NCBI GenBank assembly: GCA_001825565.1
Contig: MHXM01000099.1
Location: forward strand, 1 to 21,296
Length of the DNA stretch: 21,296 nucleotides
Direction of reading: 5' to 3'
Source: Desulfuromonadaceae bacterium GWC2_58_13
GTDB taxonomy: Bacteria; Desulfobacterota; Desulfuromonadia; Desulfuromonadales; Trichloromonadaceae
Made by a program: the position numbers and the translations under genes. Positions 7,682 through 15,125 of the stretch are shown piece by piece (within the stretch, counting starts at the first letter, position 1; each line of letters opens with the position of its first letter). Under the pieces are notes generated by a model. It saw nothing but the letters and a program-made list of their open reading frames with translations. It searched no databases and was not told where the DNA came from.

Positions 7682-8830
7682 ATGCGAAACAACCTCTTCT
7701 CCCATGTAAAACGGATCGTGGTCAAGATCGGCAGCGGTGTTATTTCCGACCGCGATGGCCTCGATACGACCGCCATGATCCAATTGACCCGGGACGTCGA
7801 AACCCTGCTGGAACGGGGCTATGAAGTTGCTCTGGTTTCCTCCGGCGCGGTGGCCGCCGGCAAAGGCGATCTCGGCATTGTCGGCCGCCCGCGAACCATA
7901 CCGCTGAAACAGGCCGCCGCCGCCATCGGCCAGAGCCGGCTGATCAGCATCTACGAAGACGCTTTCCGCGCTCACGGCCGCAAGGTCGCTCAGGTGCTGT
8001 TGACCCGCGACGACCTCGCCAACCGCCGCCGCTACCTGAACGCCCGCAACACCCTGATGACCCTGCTCGACTACAAAATCATCCCGATCATCAACGAAAA
8101 CGACACCGTGGTGGTCGACGAAATCCGCTTCGGCGATAACGACAACCTGTCGGCCATGGTCACCAACCTGCTTGAAGCCAACCTGCTGGTCATCCTCTCG
8201 GACGTCGACGGACTCTATGATCGTGATCCCCGGGGCAACCCCGAGGCCCAGCTGATTCACGAAGTAGCGCGCATTTCCACCGAAATCGAGGCCGTCGCCG
8301 GAACCAGCGGCAGCGACCTTGGCACCGGCGGCATGGCGACCAAAATCAAAGCGGCCAAGAAGGCCTCCCTGTACGGCGTCGGCACCGTCATCATCAACGG
8401 TCGCACGCCGGGTCTGCTCCCCCGCCTGTTCGACGGCGAGGAACTGGGCACTTATTTTCTACCGGCCCGTAACCGGATGGCGGCCAAGAAACACTGGATT
8501 GCTTTCACCAAGAAACCTCGCGGCAAATTGTTCGTCGACGACGGCGCGATGACCGCCATCACCGAAAAAGGCAAGAGCCTGCTCCCTTCCGGGATCCGAG
8601 GGGTTGACGGCGGCTTTGATCGGGGCGATGCCGTGCGTCTTTGCGGTCTCGATGGCGAAGAGTTCGCCAAAGGTGTCATCAGTTATTCACTGTCCGAACT
8701 GCTGCGCATCATGGGCAAGAAATCTTCTGAAATCGAGGGGATTCTAGGCTATAAATATGGTGACGAAATTGTGCACCGGGACAACCTGGTCTTGAAAAAC
8801 CAGGATCGGGAAACCGAAACGGAAGATTGA
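7682..8830 (+). CDS. proB: Glutamate 5-kinase
   Basis: This 382-residue protein catalyses ATP-dependent phosphorylation of L-glutamate, the first step of proline synthesis. The amino-acid kinase domain runs from about 8 to 260, with VVKIGSGV near the start, VSSGAVAAG, INENDTV, FGDNDNLSA, and the GTGGMATKIKAA segment that binds nucleotide. A PUA domain follows from about residue 280 (KLFVDDGA, GIRGVDGGFDRGD). That is the long two-domain form as in E. coli (367 residues). The start at 7682 fits the family N-terminus although its ribosome binding site is poor. It follows obgE by 81 bases and precedes proA by 57, so proB-proA is a natural pair. Feedback by proline is expected from the family. Confidence 0.96.
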   Translation: MRNNLFSHVKRIVVKIGSGVISDRDGLDTTAMIQLTRDVETLLERGYEVALVSSGAVAAGKGDLGIVGRPRTIPLKQAAAAIGQSRLISIYEDAFRAHGRKVAQVLLTRDDLANRRRYLNARNTLMTLLDYKIIPIINENDTVVVDEIRFGDNDNLSAMVTNLLEANLLVILSDVDGLYDRDPRGNPEAQLIHEVARISTEIEAVAGTSGSDLGTGGMATKIKAAKKASLYGVGTVIINGRTPGLLPRLFDGEELGTYFLPARNRMAAKKHWIAFTKKPRGKLFVDDGAMTAITEKGKSLLPSGIRGVDGGFDRGDAVRLCGLDGEEFAKGVISYSLSELLRIMGKKSSEIEGILGYKYGDEIVHRDNLVLKNQDRETETED

Positions 8831-8887
8831 GTTCCAAAGTGATTCCGGCGCCGAGCTCCTGCTCGCGCGCCATCAAAGGAGACCGCG

Positions 8888-10144
8888 ATGAGCCTGCGTA
8901 ACGAGATGCTGCAGTTGGCCCGGGAAGCTAAACAAGCCGGCCGCGTCATGGCCAACCTTTCTTCCGCCGTCAAAAACGACCTGCTGCTGCGCATGGCCAC
9001 GGCTCTGGAACAAAACACCCCGGCACTGGTTGAAGCCAACGAGCACGACTTGGCGGCGGCCCGCGAGCAGGGCATGGCTCCGGCCATGATCGACCGGTTG
9101 GTGCTCAATGAAGAGCGTATCAAGGCCATGGCCGACGGCCTGCGGGAAGTTGCCGCCCTGCCCGATCCGGTCGGCGAAATCACCGGCATGTGGCGCCGCC
9201 CCAACGGTATCCAGGTCGGCCGCATGCGCATTCCCCTGGGGGTTATCGGCATTGTCTACGAATCGCGCCCCAACGTCACCGCCGATGCCGCCGGGCTCTG
9301 CCTCAAAAGCGGCAACGCGGTGATCCTGCGCGGCGGCTCCGAAGCGATCCACTCCAACTCGGCGATCGGCAAGATCCTCAAACAGGCACTGGCCCAGATG
9401 AACCTGCCGGCGGCGGCCTTGCAGGTGGTCGCCACCACCGACCGCGGAGCCATTCTCGAACTGCTCAAGCTGGAAGATGAAATCGACCTGATCATCCCCC
9501 GGGGCGGCGAAGGGCTGATCCGTTTCGTCAGCGAAAACTCCCGCATCCCGGTCATCAAGCACTACAAGGGGGTCTGCCACGTTTTCGTCGACGCCAGCGC
9601 CGACTTCGAAATGGCAGAGCGCATCTGTCTCAATTCTAAGGTGCAGCGCCCCGGCGTCTGCAACGCCATGGAAACCCTGCTGGTCCACAAGGACATAGCG
9701 GAAACTTTCATCCCCCGCATCGTTACCGCCATGCGTCAGGCCGGGGTCGAAATCCGCGGCTGCGAGATAACCCGCGAGTTCGCTCCCGAGGTCATGCCGG
9801 CCACCGAGGATGACTGGTTTGCCGAATATCTCGACCTGATCCTCGCGGTCAGGGTGGTCGACAACCAGAAGGATGCAACCGACCACATCAACCGCTACGG
9901 CTCCCTGCATACCGAAACCATCGTGACCAGTGACTACGCCCACTCCCAGCGGTTTCTGCGGGAAATCAACTCGAGCGTGGTGATGGTCAACGCTTCTACT
10001 CGATTCTCCGACGGCAACCAACTCGGGCTCGGCGCGGAAATCGGTATTTCGACCACCAAACTACACTCCTTCGGTCCGATGGGCCTGGAGGACCTGACCA
10101 CCCGCAAGTTCATCGTCCTCGGCGACGGACAGATAAGGGCGTAA
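8888..10144 (+). CDS. proA: Gamma-glutamyl phosphate reductase
   Basis: This 418-residue protein of the aldehyde dehydrogenase superfamily reduces gamma-glutamyl phosphate to glutamate semialdehyde with NADPH, directly after ProB. The catalytic cysteine is Cys258 in QRPGVCNAMETLL. Other family stretches are VYESRPNVTADA, LRGGSEAIHSN, IPRGGEGLI and the C-terminal LGLGAEIGISTTKLH. The length matches E. coli ProA (417). The start has an AAAGGAGA ribosome binding site. The TAA stop (10142-10144) falls in the first bases of a palindromic intergenic repeat, so the last codons may have been set by that insertion. It probably forms an operon with proB. Confidence 0.97.
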   Translation: MSLRNEMLQLAREAKQAGRVMANLSSAVKNDLLLRMATALEQNTPALVEANEHDLAAAREQGMAPAMIDRLVLNEERIKAMADGLREVAALPDPVGEITGMWRRPNGIQVGRMRIPLGVIGIVYESRPNVTADAAGLCLKSGNAVILRGGSEAIHSNSAIGKILKQALAQMNLPAAALQVVATTDRGAILELLKLEDEIDLIIPRGGEGLIRFVSENSRIPVIKHYKGVCHVFVDASADFEMAERICLNSKVQRPGVCNAMETLLVHKDIAETFIPRIVTAMRQAGVEIRGCEITREFAPEVMPATEDDWFAEYLDLILAVRVVDNQKDATDHINRYGSLHTETIVTSDYAHSQRFLREINSSVVMVNASTRFSDGNQLGLGAEIGISTTKLHSFGPMGLEDLTTRKFIVLGDGQIRA

Positions 10145-10215
10145 GGGGCGCACCCGCGGGTGCGCCCTTGCTCCCCATCGGTTCCGGACCAGGGCGGACA
10201 CAGGGGTCCGCCCCG
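10141..10215. repeat. Double-palindrome intergenic repeat (REP-like) between proA and nadD
   Basis: Two GC-rich palindromes lie side by side. The first pairs 10146-10154 with 10159-10167 around a 4-base loop. The second pairs 10192-10199 with 10206-10213 around a 6-base loop. Neither is followed by a T-run, so this is not an ordinary terminator. The opening GTAAGGGGCG and the GGGCGGAC...GTCCGCCC arms resemble dispersed intergenic palindromes that I recall from Geobacter-like and other genomes. Only one copy is in the window, so repeat status rests on resemblance. It overlaps the proA stop codon and ends 15 bases before nadD. Confidence 0.6.
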
Positions 10216-10229
10216 ACAGAGAAACATAA

Positions 10230-10886
10230 ATGAAAATCGGTATCCTCGGCGGCACGTTCAACCCGATCCACCTGGCTCACCTCCGCATCGCCGAGGAAGT
10301 CAGGGAGGCTTGTGCCCTTGACCAGATCGTGTTCATCCCGGCCGCCGTGCCGCCCCATAAAACCCTGGGCGAGGATATCCCCTTTGCCCATCGCCTGGCC
10401 ATGGTCGAGGCCGCCATCGCGGAAAATCCCTATTTCGCCGTCTCCGACATCGAATCCCGGCGCACGGGCAAGAGCTATTCCGTCCACACGCTCGAAGCCC
10501 TGCACCGCGAACGCCCCGACGATGAGTTATTTTTCATTATAGGCATGGACTCCTTTCGGGATCTCCAATCGTGGAAGGAATATCGACGTCTTTTCGAGCT
10601 TTGCAACATTGTCGTGGCGGCCCGACCAGGGGTCGTCGTGGATGATCCAAAGCGGCTCCTTCCCGTTGCTATCATGAAAGAGTTCTGTTATAATTGCGCC
10701 TCCAAATCCCTGCGCCACCACAGCGGAACCTCGTTAATTTTTGTTGAGGAAACGTTTCTGGATATTTCATCCACCCATATCCGCCAGTTGATCAGCGAGG
10801 AGCGCTCAACGCGCTACCTGATGCCGCCTGCTGTTTACAGTTATATCGAAAGCCACGGTTTGTACCGTGACAAGGAAAGGTTTTAA
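10230..10886 (+). CDS. nadD: Nicotinate-nucleotide adenylyltransferase
   Basis: This 218-residue protein joins nicotinate mononucleotide and ATP to give deamido-NAD in the NAD pathway. It shows the nucleotidyltransferase signature GGTFNPIHLAH (residues 7-17) with its catalytic histidines, and the C-terminal ISSTHIR (179-185), which supplies the SxTxxR ATP-binding motif. FIIGMDSF and LMPPAVYSYIESHGLY also fit the family. The length is typical. The start follows the palindromic repeat by only 15 bases and has a weak AGAGAAA-type ribosome binding site. It lies five bases before rsfS, the very common nadD-rsfS pairing. Confidence 0.96.
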   Translation: MKIGILGGTFNPIHLAHLRIAEEVREACALDQIVFIPAAVPPHKTLGEDIPFAHRLAMVEAAIAENPYFAVSDIESRRTGKSYSVHTLEALHRERPDDELFFIIGMDSFRDLQSWKEYRRLFELCNIVVAARPGVVVDDPKRLLPVAIMKEFCYNCASKSLRHHSGTSLIFVEETFLDISSTHIRQLISEERSTRYLMPPAVYSYIESHGLYRDKERF

Positions 10887-10891
10887 CCACT

Positions 10892-11272
10892 TTGCAGTCA
10901 AAAGATCGTGCCATTTTGTGCGCCGCCTACGCTCTTGAAAAAAAAGCCTACAACGTCCGTCTGCTCGAAGTCAAAGGTCTGTCATCCCTGACCGACTACC
11001 TGTTAATAGCCACCGGCCGCTCGGATCGGCAGGTTCAGGCGGTGGCCGAGGCGATTCGGCTGAGCTTGAAGAATGACCATGAAACCGCGCCACTGGCGGT
11101 TGAGGGAATGAAGGAAGGCCGCTGGATACTGCTGGACTACGGTGACGTCATGGTTCACGTCTTTCAGGAACCGATTCGCGACTTCTACGATCTCGACGGA
11201 CTCTGGAGCGAAGCTGCCGAAATCTCCATTCCCGAAAAGTACCACTGGGAACGAAAATCCCCGGCTCAGTGA
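10892..11272 (+). CDS. rsfS: Ribosomal silencing factor RsfS (DUF143 family)
   Basis: This 126-residue protein is of the Iojap/RsfS family, which binds ribosomal protein L14 on the 50S subunit and blocks subunit joining under nutrient stress. Family stretches include SLTDYLLIATGRSDRQV, EGMKEGRWILLDYGDVMVHVF and FYDLDGLWSEA. The start is TTG at 10892, with an AAGGAAAGG ribosome binding site about 11 bases upstream overlapping the end of nadD. No better start is present. The TGA stop overlaps the GTG start of rlmH by four bases, so translation is probably coupled. Length and motifs match E. coli RsfS (105 residues) with a slightly longer C-terminus. Confidence 0.95.
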   Translation: MQSKDRAILCAAYALEKKAYNVRLLEVKGLSSLTDYLLIATGRSDRQVQAVAEAIRLSLKNDHETAPLAVEGMKEGRWILLDYGDVMVHVFQEPIRDFYDLDGLWSEAAEISIPEKYHWERKSPAQ

Positions 11273-11745
11273 AACTCCGGTTGATCTGCGTCGGCAAACT
11301 TTCCGAAGCCTTTCTACGGGAAGGCGCCGACGAATACGGTAACCGGCTGAAACGCTACCTCCCCTTTTCCTGCCTCGAACTCAAGGAGGAAAAGGCCGGG
11401 GGCAAAAAAGCCGACGCCAGGGCCATCCGGGACCTCGAAGGAGAAAAGATCCTCGCCAAAATCCAACCCGATGCCTTTGTTGTCGTCCTCGACGAACGGG
11501 GGACCGGGTTAACCTCGGAGGGCTTGGCCGACCTGCTCGGCCGGCACATGGTTCAGGGAACCTCGGAGCTGGTAGCGGTCATTGGGGGGGCATACGGGCT
11601 GAGCGACAAGGTCAGACAAAGGGGAGACTTGCTGTTGTCCCTGTCGACCATGACCTTTACTCACCAGATGGCCCGACTTTTTTTTCTGGAGCAGCTTTAC
11701 CGGGGATTCACCATTTTGCGCAACGAACCCTACCACAACCGCTGA
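11269..11745 (+). CDS. rlmH: 23S rRNA (pseudouridine1915-N3)-methyltransferase
   Basis: This 158-residue SPOUT-class methyltransferase modifies pseudouridine 1915 in helix 69 of 23S rRNA on assembled 70S ribosomes. The knot region is clear: VVLDERGTGLTSEGLA, VIGGAYGLSDKV, SLSTMTFTHQMARLFFLEQLYRG, and the end NEPYHNR, close to the family's PYHxx tail. The length matches E. coli RlmH (155). It starts at GTG 11269, overlapping the rsfS stop by four bases; the codons after it (KLRLICVGK) match the family N-terminus. It is followed by the DksA-like gene 27 bases on. Confidence 0.95.
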   Translation: MKLRLICVGKLSEAFLREGADEYGNRLKRYLPFSCLELKEEKAGGKKADARAIRDLEGEKILAKIQPDAFVVVLDERGTGLTSEGLADLLGRHMVQGTSELVAVIGGAYGLSDKVRQRGDLLLSLSTMTFTHQMARLFFLEQLYRGFTILRNEPYHNR

Positions 11746-11772
11746 TCGGTGAGAGACCCAGGAGTGATCTGA

Positions 11773-12126
11773 ATGGATGAAGCACAAACGAAACAAGCCA
11801 AGGAAAACCTGCTGAAAATGCGCCGGGAGGTTATGCAGGAGGTTCAGAAAGCCTCTGCCGCGTCCCGTGAAATGGGCCAGGACGGCGTACCCGATATCGG
11901 TGACATGTCCGCCAACACCTACAGCCGGGACGTCCTGCTCAACCTGAGCGAAGCCCAGCGCCAGAAAATCCGTGATATCGATGCCGCCCTCGACCGTCTG
12001 GCCCAGGGCGTTTACGGCGTCTGCATCCGCTGCGAGGAAGAAATCGACCAGCGCCGCATGGAAGTACGCCCATTTTCCCGATACTGCATAGAATGTAAAA
12101 CCGACGTCGAAAAATTCGGCGAATAG
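11773..12126 (+). CDS. DksA/TraR-family C4 zinc-finger protein
   Basis: This 117-residue protein has a coiled-coil N-terminal half and an intact C4 zinc finger (Cys84, Cys87, Cys105, Cys108, spacing C-x2-C-x17-C-x2-C). DksA-type proteins enter the RNA polymerase secondary channel and, with ppGpp, reset transcription of ribosomal and amino-acid genes. The tip motif DxxDxA of E. coli DksA appears here as Asp41-x2-Asp44-x-Ser46, so both acidic residues are kept but the alanine is serine. It is shorter than E. coli DksA (151 residues), with a clipped N-terminus. The start has a good AGGAG site. I call it DksA-like without a symbol, because paralogues are common and full DksA activity cannot be read from the sequence. 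Confidence 0.9.
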   Translation: MDEAQTKQAKENLLKMRREVMQEVQKASAASREMGQDGVPDIGDMSANTYSRDVLLNLSEAQRQKIRDIDAALDRLAQGVYGVCIRCEEEIDQRRMEVRPFSRYCIECKTDVEKFGE

Positions 12127-12163
12127 AATCCGTTTTCGGGCGGTTCGCCCACTGGAGGATGCC

Positions 12164-13546
12164 ATGACCCTGCTTGCCGGCCTGTTGCTGATCATTTTGT
12201 TTTTAGCCTTTTTTATCTATTTCTCGGGGCTCAACCCGCAGGATGTCACCATCTTCCTGTATGCGGATCACAGCTTTACCACTTCGGCGGCTATCCTGGT
12301 CATCGCCTGCATCGCCGTGGGCCTGGCCGGAGGTGTTTTGGCCAACGCCTACAACCTGCTCTCCTACCAGGTGAAAAGCGTGCGTGCCAACCGGCGGATT
12401 AAGCGGGACAAGGAAGTGTCCACGAACTATCGCGAGGGGATGGTCCGACTCCTTTCCGGCGATCTGAAACGAGCCAGCGCCCTGTTGCAGAAGGCTCTTG
12501 AGCGCGACCCCTCCCGCCTGGAAATCTACATGGCCATCGCCAGCGTCCACATCCAGGAAGGAGATGCCGCAAAAGGCATCGCTGTCCTGACCAAGGCTAA
12601 AGAAAAAGAACCGAAAAGCCTCGAAGTCCTGTTCAAGCTGGGCGCCACCTACGAAGAACTCGGGCAGAATGCGGAAGCCGCCAAGATCTATGAAGAAATC
12701 ATCGAGATCGAAGGGACCAACCGCAAGGCTCTGCGCAGTCTGCGCGATCTGCAGGTGAAACAGGGACTCTGGAAAGAAGCCCTCGACCTGCAGAAACGGG
12801 TACTCAAGGCGTCCCAGGGGAACAAGCGCCTGCCGGAAGAACAGACCAAGCAGCTGTACCTGCGTTACGAAGTAGCGCGCCAGGGTCTCGAAGAATCCAA
12901 AGGTCAGAGCAAGGCCGACCTCAAGGAACTGCGGGACCTCATCAAAGCCACCCCCGATTTCGTTCCGGCCCGGGTCACCCTCGGCGACGCGTTGCGCAGC
13001 CAGGGCAAAACCGAAGAAGCCTCCCAGACCTGGCTTGAAGGATATAAGGCTTTGGGCAAGAGCGTTTTTCTGGCCCGCCTCGAAGACCTGTACATGAAGG
13101 CCGAAGACCCGACGACCCTTCTCTCCATTTATCGTTCCGTCAGCGCCGAGCGAAGCGAAGACCTGATGTTCCGCCTCTTTTTCGGCAAGGTTTGCCTGCG
13201 TCTCGAAATGGTCGATGAAGCCTTCGAACAGTTGCGGGCCATCGAAAGCGCCGGCGTCGACACGCCCCAATTGCGGCTGTTGCTCGGCGAAGCCAACCGC
13301 CGCCGCGGACGCATGGACGAATCGATCAGTGAATACCAGAAAGCCCTCGGCCTCGACCCCCAGCTGCGTCTCGGCTTCGTCTGCGAATCCTGCCAGAATC
13401 CTTCGACCGATTGGTTGAGCCGCTGTCCCAAGTGCGGCAACTGGGGATCCTACGTACTCGAAGGGCGCCAGAAAATGGTTAAACTTACCAAGCCGGCCCA
13501 GGTCCTTGAGATTCGCCCCATTCACCACGGAGAACGTAGCGCATGA
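12164..13546 (+). CDS. LapA-LapB-like inner-membrane TPR protein with rubredoxin-type metal site
   Basis: This 460-residue protein starts with two membrane segments (about 3-20 and 43-63) joined by NPQDVTIFLY, the arrangement of LapA (DUF1049), and followed by a basic stretch (VKSVRANRRIKRDK). Tetratricopeptide repeats fill about residues 86-400. The C-terminus carries Cys407, Cys410, Cys421 and Cys424 (CESC...CPKCGNW), a rubredoxin-like site as at the end of E. coli LapB (YciM). In E. coli, LapA and LapB are separate neighbours that control FtsH degradation of LpxC and so lipopolysaccharide synthesis. Here both appear in one chain. The start has GGAGG just upstream, and the stop overlaps the gpmI start (ATGA). 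The role in LPS control is inference from the domains. Confidence 0.85.
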   Translation: MTLLAGLLLIILFLAFFIYFSGLNPQDVTIFLYADHSFTTSAAILVIACIAVGLAGGVLANAYNLLSYQVKSVRANRRIKRDKEVSTNYREGMVRLLSGDLKRASALLQKALERDPSRLEIYMAIASVHIQEGDAAKGIAVLTKAKEKEPKSLEVLFKLGATYEELGQNAEAAKIYEEIIEIEGTNRKALRSLRDLQVKQGLWKEALDLQKRVLKASQGNKRLPEEQTKQLYLRYEVARQGLEESKGQSKADLKELRDLIKATPDFVPARVTLGDALRSQGKTEEASQTWLEGYKALGKSVFLARLEDLYMKAEDPTTLLSIYRSVSAERSEDLMFRLFFGKVCLRLEMVDEAFEQLRAIESAGVDTPQLRLLLGEANRRRGRMDESISEYQKALGLDPQLRLGFVCESCQNPSTDWLSRCPKCGNWGSYVLEGRQKMVKLTKPAQVLEIRPIHHGERSA

Positions 13547-15078
13547 GGCAGGGCATCAGGCGTCCGTTGACCCTGGTTATTCTCGATGGTTGGGGCATCA
13601 ACGAAAACTGCGCCAACAACGCCGTCTGCCTGGCGAAAAAGCCACGCCTCGACGCCCTGTTCCGGGACTATCCGTCAACCCGCATCGGGGCTTCGGGAAT
13701 GGATGTCGGGCTGCCCCACGGGCAAATGGGAAACTCGGAAGTGGGCCACCTCAACATTGGCGCCGGCCGCATCGTTTATCAGGACCTGACCAAAATCAGC
13801 AAAAGCATCGAGGATGGTGATTTCTTCGCCAACCCGATCCTGACCGGAGCCACGGCCAAGGTGTCGGCCAAAGGCGGAAAACTGCATCTACTGGGGCTCC
13901 TCTCCGACGGGGGGGTACATTCTCACAACACCCACCTCTACGCCCTGCTCGAATTAGCCAGAAACCAGGGGCTGAAAGACGTCTGTGTGCACGCCCTGCT
14001 GGACGGCCGCGACACTCCGCCACAGAGCGGCGCCGGCTTCCTGGAGGAGCTGGAAGACAAAATCAGGGAAATCGGCGTCGGCCGGATCGCCACCGTCTGC
14101 GGCCGGTTCTACGCCATGGACCGCGACAATCGCTGGGACCGGGTCGAGCGCGCCTATCGGGCCATGACCGAAGGGGTCGGCATGGCCGCTGAAAGCAGCG
14201 CCTCCGCCATAGAAGGCGCCTACCGCTCCGGCCAGACCGACGAATTCGTCGAACCGAGGGTCATCGGCACTCCGGCCACTATCGACGATGGCGACGCCGT
14301 CATTTTTTTCAATTTCCGCGCCGACCGCGCCCGGGAAATCACCCGCGCCCTGACCGATTCCAAATTCTCCGGGTTCAAACGGAAAAAGTTCCCACAACTG
14401 GCCGACTTCGTCTGCCTGAGTGAATACGACGCCACCTTCAACCTGCCGGTGGCCTACCCATCGACGACCGATATCAACATCCTCGGCGAACTGGTATCCC
14501 AGGCCGGACTGCGGCAACTGCGCATCGCCGAAACCGAAAAATACGCCCATGTCACCTTCTTCTTCAACGGCGGCAACGAAACCCCCTTTGCCGGGGAGGA
14601 CCGCGCCCTGATCCCCTCGCCGAAGGACGTAAAGACCTACGACCAGAAACCAGCCATGAGCGCGCCTGCCGTCACCGACGAGGCGGTTGCCCGGGTCAAG
14701 TCCGGCACCTACGATCTGATCATCCTCAACTACGCCAATCCGGACATGGTCGGTCACACCGGCATCCTGGCGGCCGCCATTGAAGCCATGGAAACCATCG
14801 ACACCTGCCTCGGTCGGTTGGTCGATGCCGTCCTGGCCGCCGGCGGCAGCCTGCTGATCACCGCCGACCACGGCAACTGCGAGCAGATGGCCGACGCCGA
14901 AGGCAACCCCCATACCGCCCACACCTGCAACCCGGTGCCGCTGATCCTGGTCGACCCCGACCGTCGACAAGCGGCTCTGAGGCCTGGGATTCTGGCCGAT
15001 ATCGCACCGACCCTGCTGGACCTGCTGGAATTGGAAAAACCCCAAGAGATGACCGGAACCTCACTGCTGCTAAGTTGA
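13543..15078 (+). CDS. gpmI: 2,3-bisphosphoglycerate-independent phosphoglycerate mutase
   Basis: This 511-residue metalloenzyme interconverts 3- and 2-phosphoglycerate in glycolysis and gluconeogenesis. The alkaline-phosphatase-type site is complete: Asp15 (ILDGWG), the phosphoryl-carrying Ser65 (GQMGNSEVGH), the mid-domain LLDGRDTPP, and the second metal cluster with NYANPDMVGHTG, ITADHGNCEQM and HTAHT. The length equals the usual 510-515. The ATG overlaps the stop of the LapAB-like gene by four bases and has a GGAGA site within that gene, so the two are translationally coupled. An intrinsic terminator starts four bases after its stop. Confidence 0.97.
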   Translation: MRQGIRRPLTLVILDGWGINENCANNAVCLAKKPRLDALFRDYPSTRIGASGMDVGLPHGQMGNSEVGHLNIGAGRIVYQDLTKISKSIEDGDFFANPILTGATAKVSAKGGKLHLLGLLSDGGVHSHNTHLYALLELARNQGLKDVCVHALLDGRDTPPQSGAGFLEELEDKIREIGVGRIATVCGRFYAMDRDNRWDRVERAYRAMTEGVGMAAESSASAIEGAYRSGQTDEFVEPRVIGTPATIDDGDAVIFFNFRADRAREITRALTDSKFSGFKRKKFPQLADFVCLSEYDATFNLPVAYPSTTDINILGELVSQAGLRQLRIAETEKYAHVTFFFNGGNETPFAGEDRALIPSPKDVKTYDQKPAMSAPAVTDEAVARVKSGTYDLIILNYANPDMVGHTGILAAAIEAMETIDTCLGRLVDAVLAAGGSLLITADHGNCEQMADAEGNPHTAHTCNPVPLILVDPDRRQAALRPGILADIAPTLLDLLELEKPQEMTGTSLLLS

Positions 15079-15081
15079 TCC

Positions 15082-15115
15082 AAAAGCCGGCGCCCGCAAA
15101 GGCGCCGGCTTTTTT
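15082..15115 (+). terminator. Intrinsic terminator after gpmI
   Basis: A perfect 13-bp stem pairs 15082-15094 with 15101-15113 around a 6-base loop (CGCAAA), and the T-run extends to 15115. It is very GC-rich at the core and the strongest terminator in the window. The comF-like gene starts only 11 bases after the T-run, so its mRNA must come from read-through or from a promoter inside gpmI. Confidence 0.92.
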
Positions 15116-15125
15116 CCGAGGCCGC

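Noticed and set aside
12138..12150. GGGCG-GTT-CGCCC hairpin before the LapAB-like gene
   Set aside because: Five base pairs, a 3-base loop and no T-run; too small to call a terminator.
15075..15125. Upstream TTG start for the comF-like gene
   Set aside because: It would translate the terminator hairpin into a 17-residue extension without a ribosome binding site; ATG 15126 has GAGG at a good distance.
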